NCBI GenBank assembly: GCA_022565335.1
Contig: JAIUMY010000024.1
Coordinates: forward strand, 1 to 36,658
From: Opitutales bacterium
GTDB lineage: Bacteria > Verrucomicrobiota > Verrucomicrobiia > Opitutales > T3Sed10-336
Direction of reading: 5' to 3'
DNA length: 36,658 bases
Shown here: positions 7,286-16,314 of the stretch, in pieces
Numbering within the stretch: the stretch's first letter is position 1
How the letters are laid out: each line of letters begins with the position of its first letter
The notes under the pieces: model-generated
What the model was told of the DNA's origin: nothing
Databases searched by the model: none
The model's input: the letters and a program-made list of their open reading frames with translations, nothing else
Made by a program: the position numbers and the translations under genes

Positions 7286-8575
7286 CTATCCCAAATAGGG
7301 AGGAATGGCCTCTGGGGGCGGGTCTGACTGTTGCCGCAAAACCTCCCGGCGAAGCCAGTCCAAAGCCATATTCACAGCTCGTTTTTTAACGGTAACCCGG
7401 GTGCCGGGAAAATTGCATTTTTTGGACCATATGCCTTGCGGAGTGTGTAGACCGATAAAAATTGTGCCTACGGGGGATTCGAGAGTGCCCCCTCCCGGAC
7501 CGGCAAATCCGGTAACACTGGCGGCGAAATCAGAGGAAAATTTCTCCGCCGCACCGGCAGCCATCGCGACGGCCGTTTCTGCGCTTACCGCCCCATGTTG
7601 TTTTAACAGGCATTCGGGAACACCGAGTATTTGTACTTTGGCATCGTTATTGTAACAAACGACCCCTCCACTGAAGGTTTTAGAGCTACCGGGAATGTCG
7701 GTAAAAGCGTTCGCTAAAAATCCACCGGTACAGGATTCGGCAACGGCAACGGTTTGTCCCTCTTCGCGCAGGGTGTCATTTATAATTTGCCCCAAAAGGG
7801 GTTGACCAAACCCCACGAAATCATCGCCCAATATCGTGCGGCATTCATCGGCAATGGCTTGCAGTTTATCCGGCCCATATTCTTGGTTGGCGGTACTGAA
7901 ACGTACATCCACCACCCCGTCCATCGCACAGTAGGCGATCTGCAGGTGAGGGTATTTTTCCCCCAAGGGGGCAACCATCTGTTCGACCACTGATTCGCCT
8001 ACTCCAGCGGTGCGGATTTCCACGAAATGGTCTTTGCAGCGCAGAATTTCGAGCATTTCCAACCGGGGAACCACTTCATCGCGAAACATTGGTTGAAGCT
8101 CTTGGGTGGGCCCCGGGAGCATGATCAGGATTTTCCCTTTGGCGGAAACCCAAAGGCCCGGAGCGGTACCGTTTTTATTGGGTAAAATTTCGGCTCCCTC
8201 GGGAATTAGGGCTTGTTTGCGGTGGGAGGGCAGAACTTTGCGCCCTAAATTGGTAATATATTCTTCAAGTATTTTCTCCCAACCCAAATGTCTGACCAAA
8301 GGACGCCCGAGGGTTTCGGCAATAACTTCTCTGGTTCGGTCATCCGCAGTTGGTCCCAATCCTCCCGTGGTAATAACAATATCAGCGCGTTGCCAGGCTT
8401 CGGTAAAAGATTGCTCGATATCCTCGGGTTGATCAGAGACGGAAGTGTTGCGGCTGAGGGTTAACCCGCGGCGGGCGATTTGTTCCCCTATCCAGGAGAG
8501 ATGCCCGTTGAGCCGCAGGCCAAGAAGAAGCTCTTCTCCTATGGTAATAAGTTCAATTTTTTTGCGCGAAGCCAT
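7286..8575 (-). CDS. cinA: CinA: competence/damage-inducible protein, NMN amidase
   Basis: This full-length two-domain protein has 429 residues. The N-terminal MoaB/MogA-like domain (about 4-170) shows ELITIGEELLLG, DIVITTGGLGPTADDRT, NKNGTAPGLWV and LPGPTQELQPMF. In CinA proteins this domain is linked to hydrolysis of ADP-ribose and related pyrophosphates. The C-terminal PncC domain (about 265-425), with VAVAESCTGGFLANAFTD, GAVSAETAVAMAAGA and SVTGFAGPGGGT, deamidates nicotinamide mononucleotide in pyridine-nucleotide salvage. It is divergent from uvrC with only 69 nt between starts, so the two promoters are packed together. Despite the name, no competence genes are nearby. Confidence 0.95.
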   Translation of the reverse strand: MASRKKIELITIGEELLLGLRLNGHLSWIGEQIARRGLTLSRNTSVSDQPEDIEQSFTEAWQRADIVITTGGLGPTADDRTREVIAETLGRPLVRHLGWEKILEEYITNLGRKVLPSHRKQALIPEGAEILPNKNGTAPGLWVSAKGKILIMLPGPTQELQPMFRDEVVPRLEMLEILRCKDHFVEIRTAGVGESVVEQMVAPLGEKYPHLQIAYCAMDGVVDVRFSTANQEYGPDKLQAIADECRTILGDDFVGFGQPLLGQIINDTLREEGQTVAVAESCTGGFLANAFTDIPGSSKTFSGGVVCYNNDAKVQILGVPECLLKQHGAVSAETAVAMAAGAAEKFSSDFAASVTGFAGPGGGTLESPVGTIFIGLHTPQGIWSKKCNFPGTRVTVKKRAVNMALDWLRREVLRQQSDPPPEAIPPYLG

Positions 8576-8644
8576 TTGATAGGGTCAAGGGTTGCAGGTC
8601 AGCCAGAACTGAACCAAGCTAGAGGATAGAACAGGTTTACCAAA

Positions 8645-10117
8645 ATGCCAAACGACGAAGCCGCAAATCTCAAAGAAAAAGTTCGCCGACTCCCCCAGGG
8701 ACCAGGTGTTTATCTTATGAAGGACCGTTTGGGGAAGATCATTTACGTGGGCAAAGCGAAAAACCTCAGGAAACGGGTGTCGACGTACTTTCAATGGTCC
8801 GGGCGTAGATTCGCTCATCCGAAAATCCGCAGCCTGGTAAGCATGATCCACGACCTGGAGGTCATGGAAGTGCGCAGTGAAACCGAGGCCTTATTGCTGG
8901 AAGGAAAGCTGATAAAACACTGGAAGCCTCGTTACAACAGCGATTTCACCGATGATAAACGCTTTCTTTTGGTTCGCGTCGACACCGAAAACCCGATCCC
9001 CAAATTTCGCCTTTGCCGGTTTCGTAAAACTGATCAATCCAAATATTTCGGCCCCTTCGCCCATGCGGGTCCGTTGCGAAAAACTCTGGCTGAGTTGCGG
9101 CGACGCTTCGGGGTCTTGTTAAGCGACGGACAACCCAAGGAAATCGAACCGGGAAAATATCGGCTCTACGACGATGTCCGGGCTGAACTCTATGGTCACG
9201 AAAATGTGGTAACCAAGGACGATTACCACCAGCGGGTAAACCAGGCCTGCGAATTTTTGGAAGGAAAGGCGCGGGAATGGTTGGAGGAAATGAGAGAGGA
9301 AATGAAACGCGCTGCCGAAGCCCAGAATTTTGAAAAGGCGGCGCAACTAAGAGATGCGCTCCTGGCTTTAAAAAAGACCACCGCCAAAACGCGACGGTTC
9401 CTGCGGGATCCGGTCGTCGCCGGAGATAGCCGGGGTATTTTGGAGGAACTTCAAAGCGCCTTGGAACTCCCGACTTTGCCGCGACGTATCGAATGCTTTG
9501 ATATTTCCCATATCTCCGGAACTTTCACCGTTGCCTCCATGGTTCATTTTTTTGACGGCAAGCCGGCAAAAAGCCAATACCGGCGGTATCGAATCAAGAG
9601 TTTCGTCGGCAACGATGACTTCCGCGCCATGGAGGAAGTGGTCGGACGACGTTACCGAAGGCTTCACGCCGAGGAAAAACCGTTTCCCGACCTCATCGTC
9701 ATCGACGGGGGTAAAGGGCAAGTATACGCTTCGCTGGAAGCTTTTGCTGTTTTGGACCTCCCCCCTCCCCCATTGGTCGGCCTCGCCAAGAGAGAAGAAA
9801 CCATCATTCTTCCCGACGAAAGGGAAAGCCTGACCCTGCCTTCCCATAGTGGGGCCTTACGCTTGTTGCAAAGGCTGCGCGATGAGGCCCATCGCTTTGC
9901 CAACACCTTCAGCGCGGAATTACGGCAACAAAAAATCCGCGAATCGATCCTCGATGATTTCCCTCGTCTGGGAGAGCAGAAAAAACAAAATCTACTCAAA
10001 AAATTCGGGGGCATTCGCAACCTCAAAAAGGCTACTGCCGAAGACCTGCAAGCAGTGGAAGGCATCGGCCCGAAAACCGCTCAAGCACTCTTCGACTTTC
10101 TTCACCCCGAAACCTGA
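8645..10117 (+). CDS. uvrC: short UvrC excinuclease subunit lacking the Fe-S cysteines
   Basis: UvrC makes both incisions in UvrABC nucleotide excision repair. This one has 490 residues against about 600 usually. It has the GIY-YIG nuclease (about 10-95: GPGVYLMKDRLGKIIYVGKA), the UVR helix pair that contacts UvrB (about 212-245, NFEKAAQLRDALLALKK) and an RNase H-like nuclease with D286 (CFDISH), D324/D325 (GNDDFRAM), D354 (VIDGGKGQ) and H416 (RDEAHRF). A C-terminal helix-hairpin-helix tail (VEGIGPKTAQAL) is also present. The four-cysteine motif expected near residues 140-180 is absent, with no Cys between about 120 and 190. Roughly 100 residues that normally separate UVR from the RNase H core are also missing. 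Both active sites look intact, so it is probably functional but atypical. Confidence 0.92.
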   Translation: MPNDEAANLKEKVRRLPQGPGVYLMKDRLGKIIYVGKAKNLRKRVSTYFQWSGRRFAHPKIRSLVSMIHDLEVMEVRSETEALLLEGKLIKHWKPRYNSDFTDDKRFLLVRVDTENPIPKFRLCRFRKTDQSKYFGPFAHAGPLRKTLAELRRRFGVLLSDGQPKEIEPGKYRLYDDVRAELYGHENVVTKDDYHQRVNQACEFLEGKAREWLEEMREEMKRAAEAQNFEKAAQLRDALLALKKTTAKTRRFLRDPVVAGDSRGILEELQSALELPTLPRRIECFDISHISGTFTVASMVHFFDGKPAKSQYRRYRIKSFVGNDDFRAMEEVVGRRYRRLHAEEKPFPDLIVIDGGKGQVYASLEAFAVLDLPPPPLVGLAKREETIILPDERESLTLPSHSGALRLLQRLRDEAHRFANTFSAELRQQKIRESILDDFPRLGEQKKQNLLKKFGGIRNLKKATAEDLQAVEGIGPKTAQALFDFLHPET

Positions 10118-10194
10118 GACGGAAGGTTGGAAGACCTTAGCGAAGAACTTTCTGGCCTTGCGGAAACAGCTTCGAATAAGCTACCCTAATTTCC

Positions 10195-12090
10195 ATGCCT
10201 CCCATCCGCATCCTACCAGACACCGTGGCCAATCAGATCGCTGCCGGCGAAGTGATTGAACGCCCTGCCGGAGTAGTAAAGGAATTGGTGGAAAATGCCA
10301 TCGATGCCGGAGCCACCCGAGTCGAAGTGGAATACCGAAATGGGGGTCGAAGCTTCTTGCGGGTTGAAGACAATGGAAGTGGCATGAGCGAAGAAGAAGC
10401 TCTCCTTGCCTTGGAACGCCATGCGACCAGCAAGATCCGGCAAGCGGAGGACCTTCTTTCGGTGCAAAGCTTTGGCTTTCGTGGTGAAGCCCTGCCTTCC
10501 ATTGCCAGTGTATCAAAGTTTACCTTACGAACCCGTCGACCCGAAGACCCGGAAGGAACCGAAATCTCTGTCGACAGCGGAAAAATCCGTCAGGTCAAAT
10601 CCTGCGGGATGTCTCCGGGAACGCGCATCGAAGTTCGGCAGCTCTTTGCACCGGTTCCGGCGCGGCGAAAATTTCTAAAGACTGACCTGACGGAAGCTGG
10701 ACACATTGTGCAAAGCCTCAGACTTCAGGCCCTGGCCAACCCCGAAACGGCATTCCGGGTTACCGAAGGACCCAGAGAAGTTTTCAATACGGCGGTTTGC
10801 CCCGGCTTACGGGAGCGCATCGGAGAGATTTACGGTTGGTCGGTTCTCTCCGATCTTCTCGTCATCCCATCCGCCCGGGAAGGGGATTTGGAGCTAAACG
10901 GATTCATTCTTCAGCCAGGACGCCCCGGTCGCTCGACCCGCCAGGATATGCTGTCCTTTGTCAATCGCCGACCGGTACAGAACCGGACCCTAACCTATGC
11001 CCTCCTGGAGTCGTACCATAATCTTTTGGCACGAGGGCGTTATCCCCAGGCTTTTTTATTTCTGTCGATCAATCCGGCCGGGGTTGATGTAAATGTTCAT
11101 CCGGCCAAACGGGAAATTCGTTTTCGTGACGAAAGCCGTGTCCGCAGCTTTGTCATTCGACACCTCCTTCCCCTTATTCGAAACGCCGCCCGGCCGCAAA
11201 GTCCGACTCCCCGGGAAGACTCAAAGCCAACTCCCCGTCGGGAGGATTTTCCGCCTCAATCTTCTGCCCCGGTCAAATCGAGCGACATTGAACCAGCGCC
11301 GGCCAAGGCTGCCGTTTTGCCGAAGTCCTCAGCCGCCAAACCGGGCCCACCCGAACCCGTCTCTACCGCCGGCCCACCTCCCCAGCCTTCCGCTGACCAC
11401 TTTTCGCCGAAAACTGCGGATAAGCAAGCCTCCGCCGAAAGGCCGGCAACCTCTAGCGATACATCGGTTACGCCCCGCGCCCCCGGCCCTGGAGGCACTG
11501 CTGCATGGCGGGAAAACAGCTGGATGTACATTGGCGACTGGAAGAAGCGCTTTGCTCTTTTCGAAGCGCCTTCGGGTCTGGTTATGCTGCATTTGAAGGC
11601 GGCCCGGCAACGTATACAGTTTGAAAAAGTCCTGCGCGAGTTGCAGGCGACGAAAACAACTTCCCAACCACTTCTTTTTTCCCAGCCTCTGGAACTTGAT
11701 CCGGTTAGTAGCAGTTTAATGGAAGAGAATCGAAGCACTTTAAACCAGCATGGGTTTTCAATTGAACCTTTTGGGCGTAATTTTTTCCGCATCGAGGCGG
11801 TGCCCACCTGGCTGGATCCCGCCAGTGCCGAGGATTTCTTGCGGGATCTTCTACACTTGGCCAAGGAAGAGGGATGGAACCCTGAGCGCATGGACCGTTC
11901 CCGCGAAGATTTGGCGCGGCTGGCGAGCCGCTGGGTCAGTAACGCGGGAATGCTAAACGCTGACACCATGCGGTGGTTACTCAAAAATCTGATGGAATGC
12001 GACAATCCCACGGTCTGCCCGCGCGGGCACCCTACCTATTGGGAAATCAGCGAATCGGAATTGAATCGCCGTTTTCGCATCAAAGAATGA
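10195..12090 (+). CDS. mutL: MutL DNA mismatch repair protein, endonuclease motif lost
   Basis: The protein has 631 residues. MutL couples mismatch recognition by MutS to strand incision. The GHKL ATPase region (1-330) is canonical: ELVENAIDAGAT with E33, DNGSGM, HATSKI, SFGFRGEALPS and VDVNVHPAKREIRF. A Pro/Ala/Ser-rich linker spans about 335-435, and a dimerisation domain runs from about 443. Endonuclease-type MutLs carry DQHAxxExxxxE at the position of HLKAARQRIQFE (466-477) here, so the metal-binding Asp, His and first Glu are replaced. CPRGHPTYWE stands where CPHGRP is expected. The protein therefore probably lacks nicking activity. It lies 77 nt after uvrC and is probably cotranscribed with it. 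Confidence 0.94.
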   Translation: MPPIRILPDTVANQIAAGEVIERPAGVVKELVENAIDAGATRVEVEYRNGGRSFLRVEDNGSGMSEEEALLALERHATSKIRQAEDLLSVQSFGFRGEALPSIASVSKFTLRTRRPEDPEGTEISVDSGKIRQVKSCGMSPGTRIEVRQLFAPVPARRKFLKTDLTEAGHIVQSLRLQALANPETAFRVTEGPREVFNTAVCPGLRERIGEIYGWSVLSDLLVIPSAREGDLELNGFILQPGRPGRSTRQDMLSFVNRRPVQNRTLTYALLESYHNLLARGRYPQAFLFLSINPAGVDVNVHPAKREIRFRDESRVRSFVIRHLLPLIRNAARPQSPTPREDSKPTPRREDFPPQSSAPVKSSDIEPAPAKAAVLPKSSAAKPGPPEPVSTAGPPPQPSADHFSPKTADKQASAERPATSSDTSVTPRAPGPGGTAAWRENSWMYIGDWKKRFALFEAPSGLVMLHLKAARQRIQFEKVLRELQATKTTSQPLLFSQPLELDPVSSSLMEENRSTLNQHGFSIEPFGRNFFRIEAVPTWLDPASAEDFLRDLLHLAKEEGWNPERMDRSREDLARLASRWVSNAGMLNADTMRWLLKNLMECDNPTVCPRGHPTYWEISESELNRRFRIKE

Positions 12091-12175
12091 AAGGTGTCCG
12101 GTCGATGACGAAGCGAACCTACCGCCTCCCGCTGGATGCCATTGACCTTATAGCGAAATTGGGTTCGTTTAATCT

Positions 12176-12871
12176 ATGAAAAGGATCGTCGAAGATGAGA
12201 TGCTGGACGCCCTTCCGCAAAATGACCCGGAGGCAATACGTAACCGGCGTGATTTGCGACTGATTAATTTTCTGCAAGGAAATTACCGCTGGCTGGGGCG
12301 GCAATTGAGAAAGCACCTTTTGCCGGGAGACCAGGGAGCGGAATGGGGCGCAGGGACCGGTGACTTGGGCGTGTATTTAAAAGAAAAGGTGACATTGCCG
12401 GAAAAGATAAGGTTGGACGGATGGGATGTCTGGGCAAGACCGGATAAATGGCCCAAAGATTGGGGGTGGGAACAAGAGGACCTCACCAAGATAAAGGCCT
12501 TTCCCTATGACTTTCTGGTAAGCAATCTGATTCTACATCAATTTGAAGACGATACTCTGGCCCATTGGGGTTCATTGCTAAACCGCTCCTGCCGCCTGAT
12601 CCTCGCCTGCGAGCCGGTCCGACATAAGCTCCACCTATGGCAGCTCGAATTGCTCCGTCCGATGCGGCTGAGTCCAGTTAGCTGGCACGATGCCCGAGTC
12701 AGTATTCGAGCCGGCTTCCGGTGTGATGAATTGCCTCAAAAGCTGGGCCTTGCACCCGAACTCTGGGATTGGCAGATCCAGGAAACTTTTCTCGGAGCCT
12801 ACCGTTTTTTAGCCCTGAGAAAGGGTGATCTTCCAGTTGGAGAAACGATCAGTGAAGGAGCTCCCGCATGA
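12176..12871 (+). CDS. class I SAM-dependent methyltransferase of the PKS trio
   Basis: The protein has 231 residues. Motif I (AEWGAGTGDLG, from E56) is the SAM-binding glycine loop. LDGWDVWARP follows at the second strand, DFLVSNLILHQFEDD at the fourth, and RLILACEPVRHKLH at the fifth, giving a Rossmann methyltransferase layout. It is soluble with no signal peptide. Its TGA overlaps the ATG of the flavin oxidoreductase by 4 nt (ATGA at 12868-12871), and a type III polyketide synthase follows. By analogy with known type III PKS operons that pair the synthase with a methyltransferase and a flavoprotein hydroxylase, it probably methylates a phenolic or pyrone product. That substrate is an inference. 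The gene lies 85 nt after mutL. Confidence 0.85.
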   Translation: MKRIVEDEMLDALPQNDPEAIRNRRDLRLINFLQGNYRWLGRQLRKHLLPGDQGAEWGAGTGDLGVYLKEKVTLPEKIRLDGWDVWARPDKWPKDWGWEQEDLTKIKAFPYDFLVSNLILHQFEDDTLAHWGSLLNRSCRLILACEPVRHKLHLWQLELLRPMRLSPVSWHDARVSIRAGFRCDELPQKLGLAPELWDWQIQETFLGAYRFLALRKGDLPVGETISEGAPA

Positions 12872-13899
12872 AGGAAGTCCGCATAGAAGGGGGAGGTATT
12901 TGTGGCTTGGCACTGGGCCAGGCCCTGGCCGCGGAAGGAGTTCCAGTAACCCTCATCGAAAAGGGTCATTACCCCCGGCACCGGGTCTGCGGTGAATTCC
13001 TCGCAGGCATTACGCCAAAGACCTTACGTATCCTCGGACTGGATGATCTTTTCGCCGAAGTTCCCATCGCCCGAACGGTAAGTTGGTTTAAAGGAGAAAC
13101 ATGCGTGAGCACCCACACGCTTCCCCAGGGAGTTCCCTGCCAATCGAGATACGTTTTGGACTTGGAGCTTGCCCGTCGCTTAACCGAGGCCGGGGGGATT
13201 TTACGAACCGGGGAACGCATAGATCCCCGCAAACCCGCGCAGGAGGGGACAATCCGAAGCCTTGGGAAGGCTTCCGGGAAAAGCTCTCTGTTGGGGCTGA
13301 AAGCTCATTTTTCCAATTTGTCTCTGCAGGCCGACCTGGAAATGCACCTCGGCGACCAAGCTTATGTAGGCCTTTCCAGAGTCGAGGAGGGCTTCGTCAA
13401 CGGGTGCGGTCTGTTTACGCAAAAACGTGGATTACAGGCGAAAAAAGATGGATGGCTCCCAGCCTACCTTCGGGCAAGCGGACTCGAATTATTGGCCGAA
13501 CGGTTGGAGAAGGCCAAGCTTCGGCCGGGAAGCTTTTGCGGGGTCAGTGGATTTACTTTTGGCCGTCCGGCAAATCGCATGGATTCCCCCAGCTCCGCGT
13601 TGTTGCTGGGAGACTGCCACGCCATGATCCCTCCTTTCACCGGCAACGGCATGACCATGGCATTTGAAAGTGCGGCACTGGCGTTTCCCGGATTGTTGGA
13701 ATATAGTAAAGGACTACAAGACTGGCAAACCACTTTGGAAAGGCTATCGGCCAAACGTGACCGCTCTTTCAACGGACGTTTGCACCGAGCCATTTGGTTA
13801 CAAAATCTCCTGCAAAAAGATGTGACACAAAAAATTCTCTGTGGAGCCGCCAGAAGCAAACTTCTGCCCTTCACCTTTCTTTACCGAATTCTGCATTGA
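12868..13899 (+). CDS. FAD-dependent oxidoreductase (geranylgeranyl reductase/UbiH-like)
   Basis: The protein has 343 residues. The dinucleotide-binding glycines are IEGGGICGLALGQAL (6-20) with VTLIEK closing the motif. HRVCGEFLAG (about 38-47) is the segment seen in the geranylgeranyl-reductase/UbiH group after the FAD loop. LLGDCHAMIPPFTGNGM (D249) is the second FAD ribityl motif. No membrane span is evident. It is coupled on both sides: a 4-nt overlap with the methyltransferase and a 1-nt overlap (TGATG at 13897-13901) with the polyketide synthase. It probably hydroxylates or otherwise oxidises the polyketide ring. At 343 residues it is slightly shorter than typical monooxygenases, so reductase activity is also possible. 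Confidence 0.88.
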   Translation: MKEVRIEGGGICGLALGQALAAEGVPVTLIEKGHYPRHRVCGEFLAGITPKTLRILGLDDLFAEVPIARTVSWFKGETCVSTHTLPQGVPCQSRYVLDLELARRLTEAGGILRTGERIDPRKPAQEGTIRSLGKASGKSSLLGLKAHFSNLSLQADLEMHLGDQAYVGLSRVEEGFVNGCGLFTQKRGLQAKKDGWLPAYLRASGLELLAERLEKAKLRPGSFCGVSGFTFGRPANRMDSPSSALLLGDCHAMIPPFTGNGMTMAFESAALAFPGLLEYSKGLQDWQTTLERLSAKRDRSFNGRLHRAIWLQNLLQKDVTQKILCGAARSKLLPFTFLYRILH

Positions 13900-14942
13900 T
13901 GAAACTTCTCTCCCTGAAAACCGCGGTTCCGCCCAACTATTTCACCCAACCGGATTGCTGGAATATTCTCGCCAATTCCCCCGCCCGAAATCGCTTGCGG
14001 GATCGTTCCATGGGTCTTTTGCAAAAAGTCCTCACCAAGCCACACGGCATCGACCGGAGGCACTTTGCCATCGAAAACATTGAAGATGTTTTTACCCTTC
14101 CGGTGGATCAACTACACGCTGAGTTCGCCCGCCACGCCCCAGCTCTTGCGGGCAAAGCCTTGGACCAAGCAATGAAGGAAGGCCAAATTGCTCCGACAGA
14201 AATCGACGCTTTGCTGATTTGCACCTGCACAGGCTACCTTTGCCCCGGACTAAGCAGCTATGTGGCCGAACGACTGGGCTTGCGCAACGATGCTTTCCTG
14301 CAAGATCTGGTTGGACTTGGATGCGGGGCTGCCATACCCACCCTTCGGGCCGCCGAGGCGATTCTCGCTCGCCACCCCGGAGCCAAAGTTGCCACCGTCG
14401 CGGTCGAAATCTGCTCCGCCGCCTTTTATCTCGATGACGATCCGGGGGTCTTAATCAGCGCTTGCCTCTTCTCAGATGGTGCCGCAGCAGCAATTTGGGG
14501 CAACGAGAGCCACAATAGCGGACCAAAGTGGGAGGTCGCAGGCTTTGACACCCTCCATGTCCCCGCAGACCGGGAATTCTTACGCTTTGAGCAAAAGGAT
14601 GGGTATATGCGCAACAAACTCCACCGTTGCATTCCCGGGAAAGCCGCCGAAGCAGTGCAATACTTATGGGAAAAAAATCCCGTCGAGGGGAACCCGCAGA
14701 TTCTGGTTCATCCCGGTGGGCGGGATGTTCTTGATGCTGTCGCCGCTATTCTGCCCGGGACCCCAGAATTGACGATGAGCCGGAAAGTTCTCGCCGAACA
14801 CGGAAATATGAGCGGCCCCTCCATTCTCTTTGCCCTGGAGGCCTTTTTACAAAACCCGCCCGATCCCTCCCCGACCGACCTGTGGTTAACCAGTTTCGGC
14901 GCCGGATTTTCGGCCCACTCCACCCACCTGAAAAAACTTTAG
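13899..14942 (+). CDS. type III polyketide synthase (chalcone/stilbene synthase family)
   Basis: The protein has 347 residues from the ATG at 13899, which overlaps the preceding stop by one base. An ATG at 13794 in the same frame lies inside the neighbour and adds no conserved sequence. The catalytic triad is complete: C142 in LVGLGCGAAIP, H271 in ILVHPGGRD and N303 in AEHGNMSGPS. The C-terminal FGAGFSAH matches the family GFGPG-type loop. Such enzymes condense malonyl-CoA onto an acyl-CoA starter to give alkylresorcinols, pyrones or similar. The starter cannot be predicted here. Together with the methyltransferase and flavoprotein it forms a three-gene biosynthetic unit. No terminator follows. 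Confidence 0.95.
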   Translation: MKLLSLKTAVPPNYFTQPDCWNILANSPARNRLRDRSMGLLQKVLTKPHGIDRRHFAIENIEDVFTLPVDQLHAEFARHAPALAGKALDQAMKEGQIAPTEIDALLICTCTGYLCPGLSSYVAERLGLRNDAFLQDLVGLGCGAAIPTLRAAEAILARHPGAKVATVAVEICSAAFYLDDDPGVLISACLFSDGAAAAIWGNESHNSGPKWEVAGFDTLHVPADREFLRFEQKDGYMRNKLHRCIPGKAAEAVQYLWEKNPVEGNPQILVHPGGRDVLDAVAAILPGTPELTMSRKVLAEHGNMSGPSILFALEAFLQNPPDPSPTDLWLTSFGAGFSAHSTHLKKL

Positions 14943-15000
14943 CACCACATCAGGACGAGCAAAAGCGTCAATATTTAGGTTCCTCCCCCTTAAAATTCAG

Positions 15001-15035
15001 GTCGATATTTTAGGGACAGGCCCTTGACTATCGAC
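15001..15035. repeat. solo REP-like hairpin related to the RAYT cis region
   Basis: GTCGATA (15001-15007) pairs with TATCGAC (15029-15035), and inside it AGGG (15012-15015) pairs with CCCT (15021-15024). The result is a 35-nt imperfect hairpin with an internal loop, the usual REP shape. Its AGGGACAG and CCCTTGACT segments also occur upstream of the RAYT gene at 4.6 kb, where about 25 extra bases separate them. It lies in the 139-nt gap between the converging polyketide synthase and trpB genes, with no transposase nearby. Kinship with the RAYT genes is inferred from this shared sequence. Confidence 0.5.
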
Positions 15036-15081
15036 TAAGTTCTTTCGTTCAAACTGTTGATGGGTAGGGTTATACGGGGAT

Positions 15082-16314
15082 TTAGAGTTCGCCCATAACG
15101 CGGGCGGCTTCCTGGACGTCTTTGTCGCCGCGACCACTCATATTGACGATGAGAATTTTATCGCTGGAAAGTTCTTTTGCCCTTTCGAGGGCGTAGGCGA
15201 AGCCGTGGGAGGATTCGAGAGCGGGAATGATACCTTCGACGCGGGCACATTCGCGAAAGGCATGGAGGGCTTTTTGATCGGAGGCGCTGGCGAAGTGAAT
15301 GCGTTTTTGGTCGCGGTAAAAGGCATGCTCCGGGCCTACGGCGGCATAATCGAGACCCGCGGAAACGCTATGGGTTAGATCGATTTGACCTTCCTCATTT
15401 TGCAGGATGTAGGTTTTACAACCTTGCAGAATGCCGAGTTTGCCGCCTTCGAAGCGGGCCGCATGATCCCCTTTTTGAATTCCCCGGCCACCGGCTTCAA
15501 CACCAGTCAGGCGAACATCGTGATCGTCGAGGAAGGCAAAAAAGAAGCCAATGGCATTGGACCCACCACCAACGCAGGCCACCAATTCGTCGGGCAAGCG
15601 GCCCTCTTTTTCAAGAATCTGGGCTCTGGTTTCCCGCCCGATCACCCGGTGAAAGTCGCGCACGATCATAGGATAGGGATGTGAACCCAGGGCCGAACCG
15701 AGAATGTAGTGGGTCGACCGGACGTTGGTCACCCAGTCGCGCATAGCTTCGTTGATCGCCTCTTTGAGAGTTTTTTGACCACTTTCCACTCCCCTCACTT
15801 CGGCACCGCAAAGCCGCATCCGATAGACATTGAGGGATTGTCGACGCATATCTTCCGCGCCCATGTAGATAACACATTCCAACCCCAGCTTGGCACATAC
15901 GGAAGCGGTGGCGATCCCATGCTGTCCAGCCCCGGTTTCCGCGATAATACGCTTTTTGCCCATTCGCTTAGCGAGGATTGCCTGCCCGAGAGCGTTGTTG
16001 ATTTTATGGGCTCCGGTATGAAGAAGATCCTCCCGTTTAAAGTAGATCTTCGCGCCTCCCAATTCCTTCGTGAGTCTTTCAGCAAAGTAGAGCTCAGTGG
16101 GCCTTCCCGCATACTCTTTGAGCAAAAGGGCTAGTTCTTCTTGAAAGGCGGGGTCTTCGCGGGCTTCCCGATAGGCTTTTTCCAGGTCGAGCAAGGGGGT
16201 TACTAAAGTTTCCGGCACAAACATACCTCCGTAAGGACCAAAGCGTCCGGAGGCATCGGGATGTTTAAGACGAGGGCCGTCGGTTTCAGCGGAAGGAAAT
16301 AAAAGTGAACTCAT
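15082..16314 (-). CDS. trpB: tryptophan synthase beta subunit
   Basis: The protein has 410 residues. TrpB joins indole to serine to make tryptophan with pyridoxal phosphate. The PLP lysine is K104 in [13 protein letters not shown], and the preceding KREDLLHTG and the phosphate-binding VGGGSNAIG are intact. [26 protein letters not shown] and NMSGRGDKD complete the signature. The length is normal (about 400). It begins with an ATGA overlap with the SpoIIE-phosphatase stop (16311-16314), so it is translated from that transcript. No trpA or other trp gene is adjacent, unlike the common trpFBA order. Confidence in identity is very high. Confidence 0.98.
   Translation of the reverse strand: MSSLLFPSAETDGPRLKHPDASGRFGPYGGMFVPETLVTPLLDLEKAYREAREDPAFQEELALLLKEYAGRPTELYFAERLTKELGGAKIYFKREDLLHTGAHKINNALGQAILAKRMGKKRIIAETGAGQHGIATASVCAKLGLECVIYMGAEDMRRQSLNVYRMRLCGAEVRGVESGQKTLKEAINEAMRDWVTNVRSTHYILGSALGSHPYPMIVRDFHRVIGRETRAQILEKEGRLPDELVACVGGGSNAIGFFFAFLDDHDVRLTGVEAGGRGIQKGDHAARFEGGKLGILQGCKTYILQNEEGQIDLTHSVSAGLDYAAVGPEHAFYRDQKRIHFASASDQKALHAFRECARVEGIIPALESSHGFAYALERAKELSSDKILIVNMSGRGDKDVQEAARVMGEL

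Noticed and set aside
11256-12011. 251-codon - strand frame opposite mutL
   Set aside because: Ser/Arg/Gly-rich shadow of the MutL linker and C-terminal region, with no independent evidence of coding.
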